This document shows positions 11,120 to 22,163 of a DNA stretch of 64,000 nucleotides, one piece after another. Position numbers and translations under genes: made by a program. Origin of the DNA: Lingula anatina (taxonomy: Eukaryota > Brachiopoda > Lingulata > Lingulida > Lingulidae); contig NW_019774003.1 of NCBI RefSeq assembly GCF_001039355.2, positions 159,714-223,713 of the forward strand, given 5' to 3'. The notes under the pieces are model-generated. The model did no database searches. It saw only the letters and a list, made by a program, of their open reading frames with translations, and was not told the DNA's origin. How positions within the stretch are numbered: the first letter of the stretch is position 1; each line of letters starts with the position of its first letter.

Positions 11120-11974
11120 CAGACTGCGCTATTTTACAACACGCGCGCGCCATCTGAGTCCAAGACAAGCCACCAGTACATCCTGTTGGAAACGCACAAA
11201 CCCAACATAGAGGTGCATTACAGCAGATTATTATAATTTTTTACAGCGTTATACTTGTAGGAGATGACTGAATTTTTAAAATGAGTAAAACGTTTCACAG
11301 CTGGATGTTTTGCATTTGTGACAGTTACGTAGGCCTATGTTCCTGTTTGGGGCTAGACGATGAATTATTTTTTATCAATCATGGTTTCAGGAGAGTACGT
11401 GAAACCAAGGAGTTATAACTCCTTGGTGAAACTTTGATAAAAACTTATTCATGTGGGACCCTAAAATAATCAAACAAAGTTTGCAATCTGTGCACTAAAT
11501 ATTTTCAAGAGTATGCCCATGACCTCAATTGCACATCTACTTTGGGTTTGGGTGAAAAATATCCTTGAGAATAAATACTTAATTGTAGCCTAAAATAGCG
11601 ATACTGAATTTTGTGTATTTGCCTCTAACTTTACAATTTTATATTCAGTACAATTTAATATTAAATTAAACATTTCAATCGCAAGCTTGTATGCATCTGG
11701 TTTAAAGTAAAAGGAAACACCCACGGTGACCTTCCTGCTACATGTACGTAACAAATCTCGTTATTTGGGAGGGAGGATCTGGGCAATTTTAATGCAAATT
11801 AAATCAGCCGATAAATTGCCAAACTTCCGGAAAGTATAAGTGCCTTATGTGCCTAAAACAATCTGCAATCGAGCTTCATTTGACACTGGCTGAATGGATG
11901 GCAGTGAAATGTAGTTTGATATTTTTATGACAACATTTAATTTATTTTTCGTCCGTTACACGATCTTTGCAAGT

Positions 11975-12414
11975 CAGTGGCGGATTAAGGGGGGGGGGGG
12001 GTCCTGACACCCCTTCGATTTATGGAAAAATCACTGCAATGATCCCTCTTGAAATTAGAATTTTGACCCGAACCCCACGCCAATGGGGTTTCGCATCCCC
12101 GAAACCCCCCCCCCCCCCCCCCAAACCCGCCACCCCCCCCCCACCCCACCCGCCGCTTNNNNNNNNNNNNNNNNNNNNNNNNNNNNNNNNNNNNNNNNNN
12201 NNNNNNNNNNNNNNNNNNNNNNNNNNNNNNNNNNNNNNNNNNNNNNNNNNNNNNNNNNNNNNNNNNNNNNGGGGGGGGGGGGGTCCCGACCCCCCTTCGA
12301 TTTATGGAAAAAACCCCCCAATGATCCCCCTTTAAAATTAAAATTTTGCCCCAACCCCCCCCCAAGGGGTTTCCCCCCCCCCCCCCCCTTCAAATAATCC
12401 TGGATCCGCCCCTA
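11975..12414. repeat. MITE with CAGTGGCGGAT-type ends, containing an assembly gap
   Basis: The left end CAGTGGCGGATTAAGG is matched by the inverted right end TAGGGGCGGATCCAGG. Long poly-C/poly-G runs flank a gap of 112 N (12159-12270). The sequence on both sides of the gap repeats the same motif (TTCGATTTATGGAAAAA...), so the gap flanks are probably the same stretch read twice with homopolymer errors. Related copies lie at about 12440-12535 and, inverted, at about 16790-16905. Confidence 0.6.
12159..12270. other. Assembly gap (112 N)
   Basis: Run of N between poly-C and poly-G tracts. Open frames that appear to span it are not real. Confidence 0.99.
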
Positions 12415-12612
12415 CAAGCTAGCGTCGGCTTTAGATGACTCCCCCCCCCCCCCCCTTCGGTTTCTGAAAAATGTATCACACCAATATTCCCCAATGAAAT
12501 TAGAATTTTGACTAGCTAAATTACAGTTCTAAACCGTACCAAATGACACTGTCCGCCCTCTAAAATACCAAAATACCAGGCCAAGGAGGGTGGGGGTTTA
12601 TATTATAACATA

Positions 12613-12787
12613 GGGACCATTCAGAATAGGGAACTAGCTAGTCCAAGGGTCAAATATGGCGACCAACTGCAAGGCTTTCCGCCTAATCTGCTAATAGACA
12701 CTGAATAGATATCCCGTGGGGAAGTATTCAAGTGGGTCCGCCATATTTGACCTGCGGACTAGCTAGTCTCTTATTCTGAATGGGGCC
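12613..12787. repeat. Harbinger-like MITE, 175 bp, flanked by ATA
   Basis: The termini GGGACCATTCAGAATAGG and, inverted, GGCCCCATTCAGAATAAG continue into ACTAGCTAGTCC and GGTCAAATATGGCG on both arms. ATA on each side looks like a 3-bp target duplication. A truncated relative lies in ADAM10 copy A intron 4 at 35425-35541. Confidence 0.7.
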
Positions 12788-12838
12788 ATAGACTCCCCAT
12801 CTTTGATCATATACTTCATTTCTTATAGACATCACACC

Positions 12839-12882
12839 TTCAAGGGCAAAACTTGCTTAATCTAGCAAGTTTTGCCCTTGAA
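12839..12882. repeat. Perfect 19-bp-arm hairpin
   Basis: TTCAAGGGCAAAACTTGCT (12839-12857), loop TAATCT, then its exact complement (12864-12882). Could be a small foldback repeat or a transcript hairpin; no gene overlaps it. Confidence 0.7.
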
Positions 12883-13044
12883 AGATAAAAGGACATTTTT
12901 ATCAGTTTTTAAAGTAGTGTGTGGATATTGTAGACATTTGTACAGACTTTGGAACCGCCAAATACCCTTGGCCTGTTTATACTGAAGACGGTTTTTACCC
13001 TGAGTTTCTAAGGGCATTGAAACTTAAAACGGCAAGATCCTATT

Positions 13045-13180
13045 GCATCCCATCCTATTATCTTTTCCTACCCTATCCTGTAGTACCCTATCTTATCTTA
13101 TCCTATCCTTCCCTATCTTATATATTATCCTATCCCATCCCATCTCACCCAATCACATCCCACCCGTATCCTATCCTATG
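13045..13180. repeat. CCTAT/CCCAT minisatellite
   Basis: Degenerate pentamer array of the type TATCC/CATCC repeated over about 135 bases, just upstream of the GPCR start. Confidence 0.8.
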
Positions 13181-13417
13181 GCGTAGTCCGGTCGACCGTG
13201 AGGGCGCCACTTGAGGAAAAGGCAAATGCCTGTTGATAAAACTGATAAATGTAGTAGAGCGATGAGTTTGCTGTCCCTTGAACCCCAGGGTGGTTTCAGT
13301 AGACAAGTTAGGTAATGTTCTGTCTGGCTGCGTATTTGATATCATTTTAATGCTGACTTGTGAGGAAGACAGTTTGTTATCAAAGTGTTCCTTTACATTA
13401 GGCCTAAGTCTTTCGAG

Positions 13418-14249
13418 ATGATGAAGCGACGGATTACAATGGCAAAACAATTTGGCATTTCGACGATATTGCTCCTGTTCTTTTGTCAAGGATACGCTGT
13501 AACAGTTTTCGAGCGTTACTGGGAAAATGTCCAGACGAATATTTATGGGTCATTACCAGAGCCTGAATTGGGCAACTGCACGCAAACAGATTATCTTAAG
13601 TGCACACAAGTAAGAAGAAAAGAATCCGTCACAACTGCAAGGATTCGCACTCATTATTCGGATTATTTCAACGTTAGCGGAACTGATTACGAACACGACG
13701 CTCAAATATCGGACTATATCCGTTACGTTGGCCGGCCGCTTATCTATTGCATTGGGTTGATTTGCAATACACTTACCATATGTGTTTTTGCCCGAAAAGA
13801 ACTCCGCCGTGTAGCGACCTGTCAGTTCTTGATCGCTGTAGCGGTGGCGGACATATTGATATTGATAAATGGTATTTTTTACTGGATTGAATACGAGCTC
13901 TTAACCCCTGTGATGACGGCCAGTGAAGTGACATGTAGAATAACTGTATTCACGGTGTATTGCGGACCTCAAATTAGCGGGATTACTTTGATTGTCATGA
14001 GCATCGAGAGACTTATGAGAATTATTGACCCTTGTGCTCATGAGAGGTGCTTTTCTATTAAGATGACTCGTTTGTATATCGTGGTAATTGTCTTGGCCAT
14101 GGTGCTCTTGAATATCTGCATATTCTTCACCAACATATACTTCAAGGAATGCAGTAAGTGGGTTTGTTGGAATATATACCATGATAGCAGGGATATACTG
14201 GAACTCCACTATGAAAGGTGCAGAAACTGTACTGACTGTGATGACTGTG
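13418..14249 (+). CDS. GPCR exon 1 (signal peptide to TM4)
   Basis: 277 codons plus one base, ending TGTG before GTAAGT. Covers the ectodomain, TM1-TM4 and the start of extracellular loop 2. Confidence 0.88.
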
Positions 14250-15825
14250 GTAAGTATTTAGCTTCGAGTGCGTATAGGCAGGTTTATGTATACAGTAGAT
14301 GCTATCTAGCAAAAAGGTTAACAGAGACGAATTATATACAACAATGACCAATAAATCTTGAATTATTCATGAATCTTAATTACATAAATGCAATAGCATC
14401 TTTGCTTCTTCAATTTATTCAATAATCTAGAGACCAACTCGTTTTCTCAATATCGTTTCCACTCCACCCCGTTTTTTCAGAGCAAATTTAAAAAGGATAT
14501 TAACTGTCCGTATGAGATTAATATTTCATAATAAATACATTTTAAACAAATCAAAAATATACAATAAATTCCATTTTACCACCCAAACAGCAGTTACCGC
14601 AATTATTCTGGGATCTGTGCTTGCCATCAGACCACGTGGACCTTCATAGATAGCAATACGTCCGTAATATTATTTAATTTCTTAAGAAGTTATTGCGAAA
14701 AAAAAAGACATTGGTAAGTACAGTGTATGGGATATCGTCGTTTACCCCAGGACAATCCGTTTTGTTTATCGCCAAAACGAACAGTTGTTATCCCTTTAAA
14801 ATCATACCCTCCTCCGTCTTGAAATTAAGAAGAACCATTATCCATTGAAATAGCGATAAAAATGGCCAAATTGTAAAAATGATATTGTAAAGTAATTATC
14901 GGGAAATATGTCCTTGTCATCTTTTTTAAATAGCTAAAAAAATACATATTCCACCCAAAAAGAGTGGTAATTATATTCACATTATGATATATGTATAATT
15001 GTTTTATGCCACTTTAATTGCTGTTGATTCTTTCCCATATATTGAAGGGTGGCCTGCTATAGTAAATATAAGTTTCTAAAGCGAAAAACACTAGGGCAAG
15101 TCAAAACTATGCAAATATTGCACAAAGTGACTATGTCACTGACGTGACACAAATGTTCCCCCTTTTATGACTTCGATCTAATTTCAGGCGTTCCAGGGTT
15201 GTTGGAGTTGTTGGACTTCTATGATGTGTACAAGTGGGTAGCTTTTGCGATATACTGGGCCTTACCATGCCTTTTACTGCCTGTTATCAACGGTTGGTTA
15301 CTGTACCAAATATATTTGGCAAGAAAACGATCGCGAGGAACTGAAGAAGAGATCAGTGTACCAAATCACTTCCACGGATCTAGTGATGATGGTGACTTAG
15401 AGGACGACGTGGAAAGGGAAAAAGCGGAAAAAGAAGTCACAATAATGTTGGTCCTGGTCACGGCATCGTATTGTATTTTGACCACGGGATTTAATTTTAT
15501 ACAGGTTGGAATCATTGACGTTTACGGCTCTGGCAGTGACCAAGATCTAATTAAGTTTTCTTACGTGTATTCCGTTTTCATTCTTCTTTTTTACTTGAAT
15601 CATGCGTCTAATTTTTTTCTGTACTGTATTAGTGTTAGGCCATACCGCGATGAATTGAAATGTATGTTGATGTGTTTCTGTGAATGCATTGCAAGACCAT
15701 TGCTTAAAATTAAATGGGCTTGTAAGGGCATCTGTAGGCGGAATGATGAAGATGAGAACGATACAGACGAAACCCCTCTTCAAATGAGCGGCAGAAGCAG
15801 AATTGCTTATGGATCGTGTGTTTAG
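13418..15825 (+). CDS. Class A (rhodopsin-like) GPCR, orphan, two exons
   Basis: Exons 13418-14249 and 15188-15825 join in phase 1 across a GT-AG intron to give 489 residues. A signal-peptide-like start (QFGISTILLLFFCQGYA) precedes an extracellular domain with N-X-S/T sites (NCT, NVS). Seven hydrophobic segments follow: TM1 near LIYCIGLICNTLTICVF, TM2 near FLIAVAVADILILINGIFY, TM3 ending MSIERLMRI (ERL in place of DRY), TM4 near YIVVIVLAMVLLNICIFF, TM5 near WVAFAIYWALPCLLLPVI, TM6 near VTIMLVLVTASYCILTTG, and TM7 ending with the peptide-receptor-like NHASNFFLYCIS. A cysteine-rich loop (CRNCTDCDDCG) spans the exon junction. The first of two adjacent ATGs is used. The ligand cannot be told; an invertebrate neuropeptide-type receptor is the best guess. 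Confidence 0.88.
14487..14800 (+). repeat. TTTAAA-ended MITE, copy 1 (GPCR intron)
   Basis: Left end TTTAAAAAGGATATTAACT and right end AGTTGTTATCCCTTTAAA form terminal inverted repeats. The interior (CCATTTTA, GACCACGTGGACCTTCATAGAT, TTTACCCCAG) is shared in the same orientation with 18559-18900. Confidence 0.65.
15188..15825 (+). CDS. GPCR exon 2 (TM5 to C terminus)
   Basis: The acceptor TTTCAG is at 15182-15187. The exon encodes TM5-TM7, an acidic third intracellular loop (DDGDLEDDVEREKAEKE), a cysteine-rich juxtamembrane tail, and stops at TAG 15823-15825. Confidence 0.9.
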
Positions 15826-16290
15826 GTTAAATAGTGATCGACTGTTGTAAAAGCTGAATAAGTTGTAAATATGAAGAGAGGTGGTGGGAATCGTTTCATT
15901 TAAGCGGATTTGAATCACGTACGTATTCGAATCACACACGACCAAAGTAACACATTGTCACATGGACTTAAAACTATGAAAAGCCTTCTCACAAAAAGCT
16001 GTATGACTGGGTTCCCATACCCTCTACCAGGGCGAGTGATAGATTTTTTACAGATATTCACAATATCTGTAAAAATCTATCACTCGCCCTGGTAGAGGGT
16101 AGGGTTCCCATAACCCTATCATACTATCAAGGTTGATATGACTCCGAGGGGATTCTAGCTAAATTGCATTCAGTTTAATTCACTTTAAGGATATCGTGTT
16201 TTATGGCACATTGATAATTGTTAGATTACAGTAACTATGACGTGATGTGTGATATGTGTGCAGCAACCAATAAATTTTATATGAAGCAGG
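15826..16290 (+). other. Probable GPCR 3' UTR with polyadenylation signal
   Basis: Runs from the stop codon to AATAAA at 16269-16274. It contains the hairpin at 16018-16101. No reading frame of note. Confidence 0.5.
16018..16101. repeat. Near-perfect 40-bp-arm palindrome with 11-bp flanking direct repeat
   Basis: The arms 16018-16058 and 16062-16101 pair throughout with one bulged T and a CAC loop. Both sides carry the direct repeat GGGTTCCCATA (16009-16019 and 16102-16112), as if the palindrome was inserted with a target duplication. It lies in the probable GPCR 3' UTR. Confidence 0.85.
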
Positions 16291-17595
16291 TATGTTTTGG
16301 ATCAACTCGTGATGCTGTCTCGGTTTTCTGCAGTTGCAGTCCATGAGTTAAGGGGGTCGTAACATTAGGATTTTTGTCTGCTTAGATAAAGCAGAGATAA
16401 ACATTGTAATTTTATGAGGTAATGTTATCGCATTAAAAAAAACATCGGAATGAATTTGCTAGCTCGAGCTGATGACGCCACAGCGGCGTTTTTTTTTTTT
16501 TTTTAATTTCTTTTGGGGGTGGGGGTAAACCAGAACAGCTATCAACGCCATTGAAAGCATATTCAACTACGACAATAATAATATTTACTACAATCCAGTG
16601 GATGGGATCAAACAGCGTAATTAGGGGCGCATATTTCCGAAAAACAATAAATAAATCCAAACGGTTGCATGCCTCGGATGCGAAGCCGACCATCGCCCTC
16701 TTGGTGTGGGGTTTGGGGCCTGCTGAAGAACCCTGAATTTTTTTTTTTTTTTTTTATTTTTGTGTGTGTGTGTTTTGGAGAGCAAACAGTGCCTTTTGGT
16801 ACGGTTTAGAACTATGATTTAACTAGTCAAAATTCTAATTACAAGAGGGGAATGTTGGTGTGATATATTTTTCAGAAACCGAAGGGGGGGATCAGGACCC
16901 CCTAACCCCCCCCTTGTCAGAAAGAGTTTTGTTATGTATACTGTCATTTTAAGCTGTAAATTTCAAATCATGTAGATGCTCTCCAAGTTGTTCTAAAACC
17001 TATTTTGTCTACAAAAGGGAGTTTGAAATCGAAAATTTACTTAAGCTACATGTACAACGGAAGTTTAACTCTAAAGATTGCATTATTAAAGAACAGGTTG
17101 GAATTTTGAGTTATCAGTAAGTTGTGGCAAATTTATTTAGCTTTCTGTCAATGTAAGCATGTAAGGAACTTTACCTTCATCCACATGCCAGGAATAGCAC
17201 AAATCAAATCAAATCACAGTTGTGTAAAAACTCGCCATTACCGCATATCAGCCTCGTTTTGACTTCATGCACTTTCGTTTCCATATGCCGTGTGGAAGGT
17301 GACAATCACACGTAACTATTTACTCCCTTTGGAGCAGCTACTTGTAAGTTAATATTTCTGTCCATTTGTTCATTCTTGTTGCTTTCAACCATTTGGCTTT
17401 GTTATTTTAACTTTGTGTTATTCTTTTCCTCTGTCCTTTTTGCTCCTTTCGCTTGTCGTCAATTTTTCTTTACTATGCCCTTCAGTACCCGTTGTTTGCA
17501 TCGCTGGCCACAGTTGCGTTACCCGTCTCAGTGTTTATTTGTGTCCCTCCTCACCGTGCTTCTGTTTCTCCGTCTTTTAACCTGTCGTCCTGCTG
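16291..17595. other. Intergenic stretch, repeat-rich
   Basis: Holds poly-T runs (16489-16504 and 16738-16756), a GT microsatellite, and an inverted relative of the poly-C MITE (about 16790-16905). Nothing gene-like was seen. Confidence 0.5.
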
Positions 17596-17929
17596 CTCTG
17601 TCGTTCTTCGTGGAAGAGGTGGCACCACTCTTTCACAGTTTCGTTCTCAGTATCTTCATTCTCTTCGCTCGTCACAACCCCAGGTTGTAATTCTCGAACT
17701 CGGTACGAAGGACAAACACCATCCATGGGATTGGTGTTAATCATATTGTTGTCTGTCAGGTCATACAGACAGGTCTGACAGACAGTTTAACGGGCAGGCA
17801 GATAAATACAACTCTCATCTGTCTGAACTTTCTGGTGGCATAAGGGACTAATCAACCTTAAACAGCCTGTTTATCTACCTGATGGCGTACACCTGAAACC
17901 TCTTGGCCAGTACAGGTTATATGAATGTT
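17596..17929 (+). pseudogene. SGNH-hydrolase-like remnant, probably from a retroelement
   Basis: One frame reads LRGRGGTTLSQFRSQYLHSL then QPQVVILELGTKD, resembling the GGxT...PDVVxLxxGTND block of SGNH hydrolases. In another frame from about 17831, INLKQPVYLPDGVHLKPLGQ and YRLY match the DGVHL C-terminal block. The parts are out of frame with stops between, so it is broken. Such domains occur in some tyrosine-recombinase retroelements of marine invertebrates. Confidence 0.5.
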
Positions 17930-18101
17930 TTTAACAAAGGGCTGTTACTGAACAAAAATATATTTAATAATGACATGCTGTTCCATAATTACGCTGAACG
18001 CTTTATGGTGAGAAATAACTGGTTAGCATTTATGAATGGTTGTCAGCTGACCATAAAGCTATTTGTCTTGTATTTCTTTCTTTCTTTTTCTTTTTTTTTT
18101 T

Positions 18102-18103
18102 NN
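18102..18103. other. Two unresolved bases in a poly-T run
   Basis: NN within a T homopolymer followed by a G run; a sequencing or assembly weak point. Confidence 0.95.
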
Positions 18104-18558
18104 TTTTTTTTTTTCTTTGGGGGGGGGGGTCATCTGTGTGAGGGACTACATGTGTCAAAGACAGAAGCTTTGAACTGATTGTTGCTCTGTCACTGCCAGG
18201 ATAAAAGTGCAGAGGTTCTTCAATCATTAACCTCACAAATATAGGCTATGATTTATGGCAGAAACTCCCATCCATCCCTTCTCCTCTGTGCAGACTTTAT
18301 TTATAGGTGACTGTGCAATTGTGGTAGTGAGTAGATTGCCTTGGTGCATTCTTAAAAAAACCTCATGTTTGCAATATCTTTGTACGTCATCAGAAATCAA
18401 ATATGGGTGGCATGAATATTGAGAAGGTTTTTTTTTTTCAGTTTGTGTATGTGTCATTTCATTTGTATCATCAGCATGAGCCTGGGGATACTCATTGTTT
18501 AAGCCTTGACCCGTCTTGTTATTACTTGTTTGTTGCTTGTTTCCAGTTATGTTTTATG

Positions 18559-18900
18559 TTTAAAGGGATAGCAACTCCATGTAAGAGATCCATATTTCAC
18601 ATGAAAAACATTGTAAACAACTAAAAAAAAAATCCATTTTAGCACCAAAATGACAGTTGTTGCAATTAATTTGGAATATTTGGACTTAAGCATGTGGTTC
18701 CATTGGACCACATGAATCTTCATAGATGGCTGCCCTTTGTAATAATCTATCAAGAAAAAAAAGGAATTATTCTTAGACTAACTTTTGAGTGTCGTAATGA
18801 ATTCACTAAACCACTGCTTAGTATGGGAAAATCCCCATTTACCCCAGCAAAATCAATTTTATGGCACTTCCTGCAAAAATTAGCGGTTGTTGCCCCATAA
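18559..18900 (+). repeat. TTTAAA-ended MITE, copy 2
   Basis: Starts TTTAAAGGGATAGCAACTCC and ends near GCGGTTGTTGCCCCATAA, shares its interior with 14487-14800 (CCATTTTAGCACC, GGACCACATGAATCTTCATAGAT, TTTACCCCAGCAAAATC). Confidence 0.65.
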
Positions 18901-18994
18901 TGTTTGTGTTGTTTTGTGGTATTGTGTGCTGGTGTGGCATATTATTAGTTGTAAAAAATATTAGCAAGTGTCTGTGGTAATATGCCATGCCTAT

Positions 18995-19050
18995 GCACAC
19001 CTGATGAGTTCAAATAAGAACGAAACATCACATTTAAATGTGTTATGTGC
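18995..19050 (+). ncRNA. Hammerhead ribozyme-like motif (type I)
   Basis: The core CTGATGA (19001-19007) is followed by stem II GTTC/GAAC with loop AAATAA (19008-19021), then GAAA (19022-19025). Stem III can pair ACAT (19025-19028) with GTGT (19040-19043). The predicted cleavage is after U19044 (GUU). Stem I pairs GCACA (18995-18999) with TGTGC (19046-19050); the innermost pair C19000/A19045 is mismatched. All invariant core bases are present. Hammerheads of this kind occur in Penelope-like retroelements and retrozymes of many animals. Activity is uncertain. Confidence 0.6.
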
Positions 19051-19715
19051 TATTATATTAAATGATAGTTAACTTAAGTTTTTTATAATTTATTTTCACT
19101 ATAATAATGTAATAAATAATGTCTCTCATAAAATCCAAAACTATCCACAGGGTTATGTAAATGCACCTGAGCTAATTTTATAAAGATATGTATGTACTGT
19201 TTATTCGTGTTACAAGAAAGGGTAAGTTGAAATAAACCTCTATGATAAATATGCAATGATGTTCACATAAATCTAATGCCACTTTCTTCTTTTTGTAATT
19301 TTTATTATTGTTTTTTTTTTGCACGAGATTAAAGAGGTCACTGTAGCAACCTGACAGCATGCAGAAATAGATGTGTGTGTGCCTCTGTCAAGAGGTATAA
19401 ATCATTAGTTAACTAAAGGAATTAGTGTATATGGTCCCACTCAAGTTAAATCACATCAAAAAAAGTTTTTAGTTACAGAGCATTACGTATATTTAAAAAC
19501 AATCTCTGATTTAAAATAGACACAAACAATTTGAGCTTATTCTTTGGGTCTTAGTATCCCTTAACACAATATTTCTCAAACTTTGCAATAGTAAAATAAC
19601 ACTATTACTATAAAAAATTTAAAAAAAAAGTTCTAGACAATCAATTACCGCATGGTTTATTATTAAGGTTTTATTGAAAAGATCCCAGGTGCTGCTGACT
19701 TTCAAGTCACTGGCG

Positions 19716-19740
19716 TTTCGTTCTTATTAGAACTCTTCAG
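19716..19740 (-). ncRNA. Second hammerhead-like core, opposite strand
   Basis: On the minus strand: CTGAAGA (position 7 is free in the consensus), stem II GTTC-TAATAA-GAAC, GAAA. Outer sequence (CCTATGCACAC) is shared with the plus-strand motif at 18991-19000, so the two are inverted copies about 700 bp apart. Stems I and III are not well formed. The core recurs at 23584-23608 in the tandem copy. Confidence 0.45.
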
Positions 19741-20447
19741 GTGTGCATAGGCTATGAAAGGAATGGTATTAATATGCTGAATATTAACAAACTACATGTA
19801 CATGTATATTAATACACATGATTAATATTCCGCACAAACTGTAACTATTCACCTCCATAGCCAGCAACACGACGCCACATTCAAAACACGGAAATCCAGC
19901 AAATTGGTCACATTCTTAGTAGCAGTCAAATATCAACTAAAATATTACCAGAACTGCTTTTAATGATACTGCTAATATATTTCTGTCATAAATCATAACA
20001 TTGAATGACAATCAGATAAATCTTGGACCATGTTACTGAATCTGTCTTGATAAACATAATATATGCTAACAAGGATTAGGAATGTTATATGAAACACATA
20101 CACAAACTGTGAAGTTCTCCTCAACTACCATGCATGTATCATGGTGTTTTATCAAATGTGAAACACTGAGGAAACAACGAATTGCTCACAATCAGATGAA
20201 ACTCTTTAAATAGTGCATGCTTAATTAACTATAAAAATGTATCTTTCAATCACAAACTCACATGCATGCTTGTGTGAGAATTCTCAACATTCTCAACACA
20301 AATTCTCAACATTCAGATTAAAAACAATGTAAACTTACAGAACAACTGAATGCAAACAACAAGAATTAACACACACAGATCAACAACAACAAACCAACTT
20401 CAAAACATATATCTACACAAGTACTTCTACTAATGCCCTCCCCTGGA

Positions 20448-20837
20448 TTACTGCCAGTTGTACTGCGCACAATATCCCGTGAACAGGAAAAGCACTTTGG
20501 ACGCCTCAAAAAAATCATAGTACCTACTATAGTGTGGGATACACAAGGTAAATGGTAATGTTGATACTGTGGAGACAGTAGATTCTAATGAAAAACATGA
20601 AACTTTGTCTTCAGGACTACCAAGACTTGTCCTCTTAACATGAGAACCAGAGGATTGCTGACAAAAAGGTAAACAACACTTGCATTCACTTTGTTCAGGT
20701 TGATCATTCTTGGGGGTTTTACTACTACGCACTAAAGACTTTAAACAAAAATAACAAAAACAATCACTATCTTTGTAAGAACCACCTTGTCTTAGGTACA
20801 CTTCCGAAGCTAATGACTGGTGCTAGAAGCAGCCTCT
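20448..20837 (-). other. Open frame of unknown value downstream of copy A, also at 24312-24665
   Basis: About 120 open codons rich in Cys and Ser (SDCFCYFCLKSLVRSS, ECKCCLPFCQQSSGS) follow an acceptor-like CTGCTTCTAG. Three of the four differences seen near the 3' end between the two tandem copies change an amino acid, so there is no sign of protein constraint. It may be chance or an unrecognised 3' exon. Confidence 0.2.
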
Positions 20838-20954
20838 TCACTGACATCAACATGCCAGTACCTTAAAACGACTTTCCAACACTTTGCACCTGGGTGAATG
20901 TCTCTTGGGCATGATATAATTTTCAATTAATGATGAAATAAAAACTATGTTCAA

Positions 20955-20958
<4 letters not shown>

Positions 20959-21020
<62 letters not shown>
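20959..21020. repeat. TA microsatellite
   Basis: About 31 TA units. The counterpart in the second tandem unit (24823-24896) is longer, as expected for alleles. Confidence 0.95.
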
Positions 21021-21024
<4 letters not shown>

Positions 21025-22074
21025 CAGCTGTGTAACACTGATATCTTAATATAATACAAGTCTGTACTGTCAACACTGAAAGTATAAAAAGATAGATAAA
21101 CCTATTATTTATTGGGCATTCTTGTACATTATAATAATAAATAACAGAAAAATACTTAATTTTCATCAGTTTATACAAGTTTAACTCCTTTTCATGGATT
21201 ATACTCAGTATTACATTTTTTGTGTTTTTTCATCTTACTTAAATCAATATGAAAAGAAATAGCATGAAGAGAGATATGCAGAAAATTCAACATTCAACTT
21301 GACATTCATTCAAGATAAGACACAAGACTGCCCCTGTAGTTACTCGGAACATTGCAAAATATAGTACCTGTCAGAAATGTAGAAAATCGATAAGTTATAG
21401 GTTATTTTGGTTCCTAAATTTTTTTACATATTCAAAATCAAATGTCAAACTAAAAAAAAAGAAAAAAAAAACTGAACAGATTAAGAAAAATCATCTTCAC
21501 CTGCGTTTGGCACAATTCAAAAGAACTATTATATACTATAGTATACTATCTGTGTGTTTGCTTATAAAAAAAAACTGGGAAGAATGTTGTAATATGTGCC
21601 TGAAGCTTGGTGTGGCACGTCTTGGTCTAGTGGGTTTAAAGAGCGGAGAATTGCAGTGTGTGATGCGCCATGTCAGGTGAAGGATACAATGCAACGTTTC
21701 TACTACAATAATCTTACATGAAGCTGTTGGTTTTATTCATGGTGTATCAAATTACATTGAATCACAACAAATGCAAGAAAGAATTAATTCACAATTTATA
21801 TGACCAAACTTGTAACATTCTCCTCCACTTTCTCACTGCTGACTAAAATTCTTACAGACTACTGTTTGTGGTTTTTATAAAGACAAGTCTGGAAATATCT
21901 TCTTATAAGACAGATTTAAAAGGATATTACATTTGGTAATCTTAAAGAAACACACATTTTCCTTTCTTTTTTTGTTCTTTCTTTCTTTTTAAAAAGTATT
22001 TACAATACCAGTCTACTTCTCAACTTAAAATAATACAATCAATGATTAAGTGTCTCCTGGTTAAAAAGTTAGTT

Positions 22075-22163
22075 CTAGAGTCTTGACAAGGGTCCATTAG
22101 CGTCCACCTCTCGACAGTTATTAAACACATCACAGTAGCCAGCAAAATTGTTGCATGGCGCAC
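22075..22163 (-). CDS. ADAM10: Duplicate of ADAM10 copy A exon 16
   Basis: Same product and same TAG as 25956-26044, differing by a silent base in the GTGGAC/GTGGAT segment. Confidence 0.8.

Noticed and set aside
10804-11236. Overlapping open frames on both strands at the KIF23 5' end (63 and 135 codons)
   Set aside because: They overlap the KIF23 start exon and promoter, no family resemblance; probably chance.
11967-12397. Long frames rich in Pro/Gly on both strands
   Set aside because: Poly-C/poly-G tracts joined across an N gap; not coding.
21601-21670. tRNA/SINE A-box-like stretch (TGGTCTAGTGGG), also near 25505
   Set aside because: No B box downstream and no cloverleaf could be drawn.
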